Assembly: GCA_003663445.1 (NCBI GenBank)
Contig: QMZZ01000024.1
Coordinates: 1-6,127, forward strand
Source: Candidatus Aenigmatarchaeota archaeon
GTDB taxonomy: Archaea; Aenigmatarchaeota; Aenigmatarchaeia; QMZP01
Direction of reading: 5' to 3'
Length of the DNA stretch: 6,127 bases
In this document: one piece after another, positions 5,363-6,127 of the stretch
Layout of the letters: each line of letters begins with the position of its first letter
Numbering within the stretch: the stretch's first letter is position 1
Translations under genes and position numbers: made by a program
Notes under the pieces: model-generated
Told to the model about the DNA's origin: nothing
The model's input: only the letters and a program-made list of their open reading frames with translations
Databases searched by the model: none

Positions 5363-6127
5363 CCCTCACCTCCCAGGATATGGACTATGGCTGTGGCGCC
5401 AGAACCGCCTACATTATGAGCCAAACCGTATTTTGCGCCCTTAACCTGATTTATCGCCTCTCCGCGAAGTTGCTTCACAAGCTCTATAATTTGCTTGATG
5501 CCTGTTGCCCCAACCGGGTGGCCGAGCTTCAGGCCACCGTCCGTGTTCACAGGGATGGACCCGCCTATCCTCGTCTCCTGATTTAGAAGCAGTTCCCTTC
5601 CCTTTCCAGGTTCTGCAAATCCTAGGTCTTCGTAAGCTATTAGCTCTGCGATTGAAAAGCAATCGTGTACCTCTGCTACATCTATATCCCCTGGCTTCAG
5701 GCCAGCTTGGGAATATGCTTCCCTTGCAGCAAGCCTGGCTGCCTCCAAGCTTGTCAGGGACTTTCTGGCATAGAGACCTAGTGTGTCAGAGGCATGGGCT
5801 GATGCCAGAACCCATACGGGCTTTTCAAACTGCTTGGCTATTTTTTCGGATGCTAATACGACAGCAGCAGCTCCGTCGGTTATCGGGGAGCAATCGAGAA
5901 GCCTTAGGGGATCTGCTATTAAGGGTGACCTTAAGACATCCTCAACCCTTATCTCGAACTGAAATTGAGCATAGGGATTGTTCTTTCCATGGAAGTGGTT
6001 CTTCACAGGGATCTCTGCAAGCTCCTCTCGGGTTAGGCCGTAGAGGTGCATATACCTCCTTGCCATTAGAGCATAGAGACCTGTAAAGGTGAAACCGAGG
6101 GCTGATTCCCATTCCTGGTCCCCGGCA
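5359..6127 (-). CDS. Archaeal acetyl-CoA C-acetyltransferase (thiolase), N-terminal part outside the window
   Basis: The enzyme joins two acetyl-CoA into acetoacetyl-CoA, the first step of the mevalonate pathway. The window holds the last 255 residues and the stop; the frame runs unbroken past the right edge (GDQEWESALGFTFTGLYAL precedes MARRYMHL), so the Met at 6066 is internal. Archaeal thiolases of this type are about 385-390 residues, so roughly 130 residues, including the nucleophilic Cys, are missing. Visible motifs, numbered in the fragment, are CSPITDGAAA (79-88), HDCF (154-157), NTDGG (194-198), GHPVGATG (202-209) and HNVGGSG (237-243). The position of the second catalytic Cys of bacterial biosynthetic thiolases (C-x-G) is Asn here. 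In HDCF-type, SCP2-like thiolases the Cys of HDCF takes that role. Gene order thiolase-DUF35 is the archaeal mevalonate arrangement, often led by HMG-CoA synthase. Confidence 0.94.
   Translation of the reverse strand, partial: AGDQEWESALGFTFTGLYALMARRYMHLYGLTREELAEIPVKNHFHGKNNPYAQFQFEIRVEDVLRSPLIADPLRLLDCSPITDGAAAVVLASEKIAKQFEKPVWVLASAHASDTLGLYARKSLTSLEAARLAAREAYSQAGLKPGDIDVAEVHDCFSIAELIAYEDLGFAEPGKGRELLLNQETRIGGSIPVNTDGGLKLGHPVGATGIKQIIELVKQLRGEAINQVKGAKYGLAHNVGGSGATAIVHILGGEG
5366..5373 (-). promoter_or_regulatory. Strong Shine-Dalgarno for the DUF35 gene
   Basis: The minus strand reads GGAGGTGA, a full match to the archaeal anti-Shine-Dalgarno, with GGG between it and the ATG at 5362. It lies in the final thiolase codons (encoding GGEG). 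This fixes the DUF35 start and contrasts with the absence of such a site before secF and the reductase gene. Confidence 0.8.

Noticed and set aside
6049..6066. Internal thiolase start at Met 6066, or at the ATG at 6051 preceded by AAGGAGGT
   Set aside because: The frame continues upstream to the window edge with thiolase-like sequence. The Shine-Dalgarno-like bases simply encode Ala-Arg-Arg-Tyr and are only two bases from the ATG.
5505..6086. 193-codon open frame on the plus strand
   Set aside because: Lies opposite the thiolase, whose motifs are clear; its translation is Leu/Pro/Arg/Gln-rich without recognisable domains.
1..6127. Mobile element, CRISPR array, tRNA or rRNA
   Set aside because: No terminal inverted repeats, transposase motifs, spaced direct repeats or RNA-gene signatures were seen, and nearly all bases are used by recognisable coding frames.

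Overview
The window is almost certainly archaeal chromosome. SecD and SecF are separate proteins with archaeal signatures (GTGIDDQ in SecD, GYSIDTD in SecF). A DUF35 zinc-ribbon/OB protein is fused by a 4-base overlap to an archaeal-type thiolase. A geranylgeranyl-reductase-family flavoprotein is present, translation signals look archaeal, and extracytoplasmic proteins are rich in N-glycosylation sequons. Frequent AGG/AGA arginine and ATA isoleucine codons would suit a thermophile, but that is weak evidence and I do not name a lineage.

Layout: (1) 1-1475, plus strand: the 3' part of a gene for a large membrane-anchored surface glycoprotein, with beta-sandwich domains, a glycosylatable coiled coil, one membrane helix and a strongly basic cytoplasmic tail. 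(2) 1476-4045, minus strand: a secF-secD operon, secF first, with a 4-base stop/start overlap. (3) 4046-4077: the only non-coding DNA in the window, 32 bases that must hold the promoters of two divergent genes. (4) 4078-5001, plus strand: a short FAD-dependent geranylgeranyl-reductase-like protein. (5) 4949-6127, minus strand: the end of an operon, thiolase then DUF35, whose upstream part lies outside the window. There are no RNA genes, mobile elements, CRISPR arrays or gene-free stretches over 300 bases.

Two themes appear. One is the cell surface: SecDF assists protein export, and the first gene encodes an exported glycoprotein. The other is isoprenoid lipid metabolism: thiolase and DUF35 belong to the first steps of the archaeal mevalonate pathway, and the reductase family saturates the isoprenoid chains made from it.

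The most unusual points are a SecD that carries both a PDZ-like N-terminal segment and an apparent extra pair of membrane helices, the heptad-spaced sequons in the surface protein's coiled coil, and the extreme gene packing: one convergent junction with zero gap, one with a 53-base overlap, and a 32-base divergent promoter that looks leaderless on both sides. I see no clear evidence of a wholly new multi-gene system.
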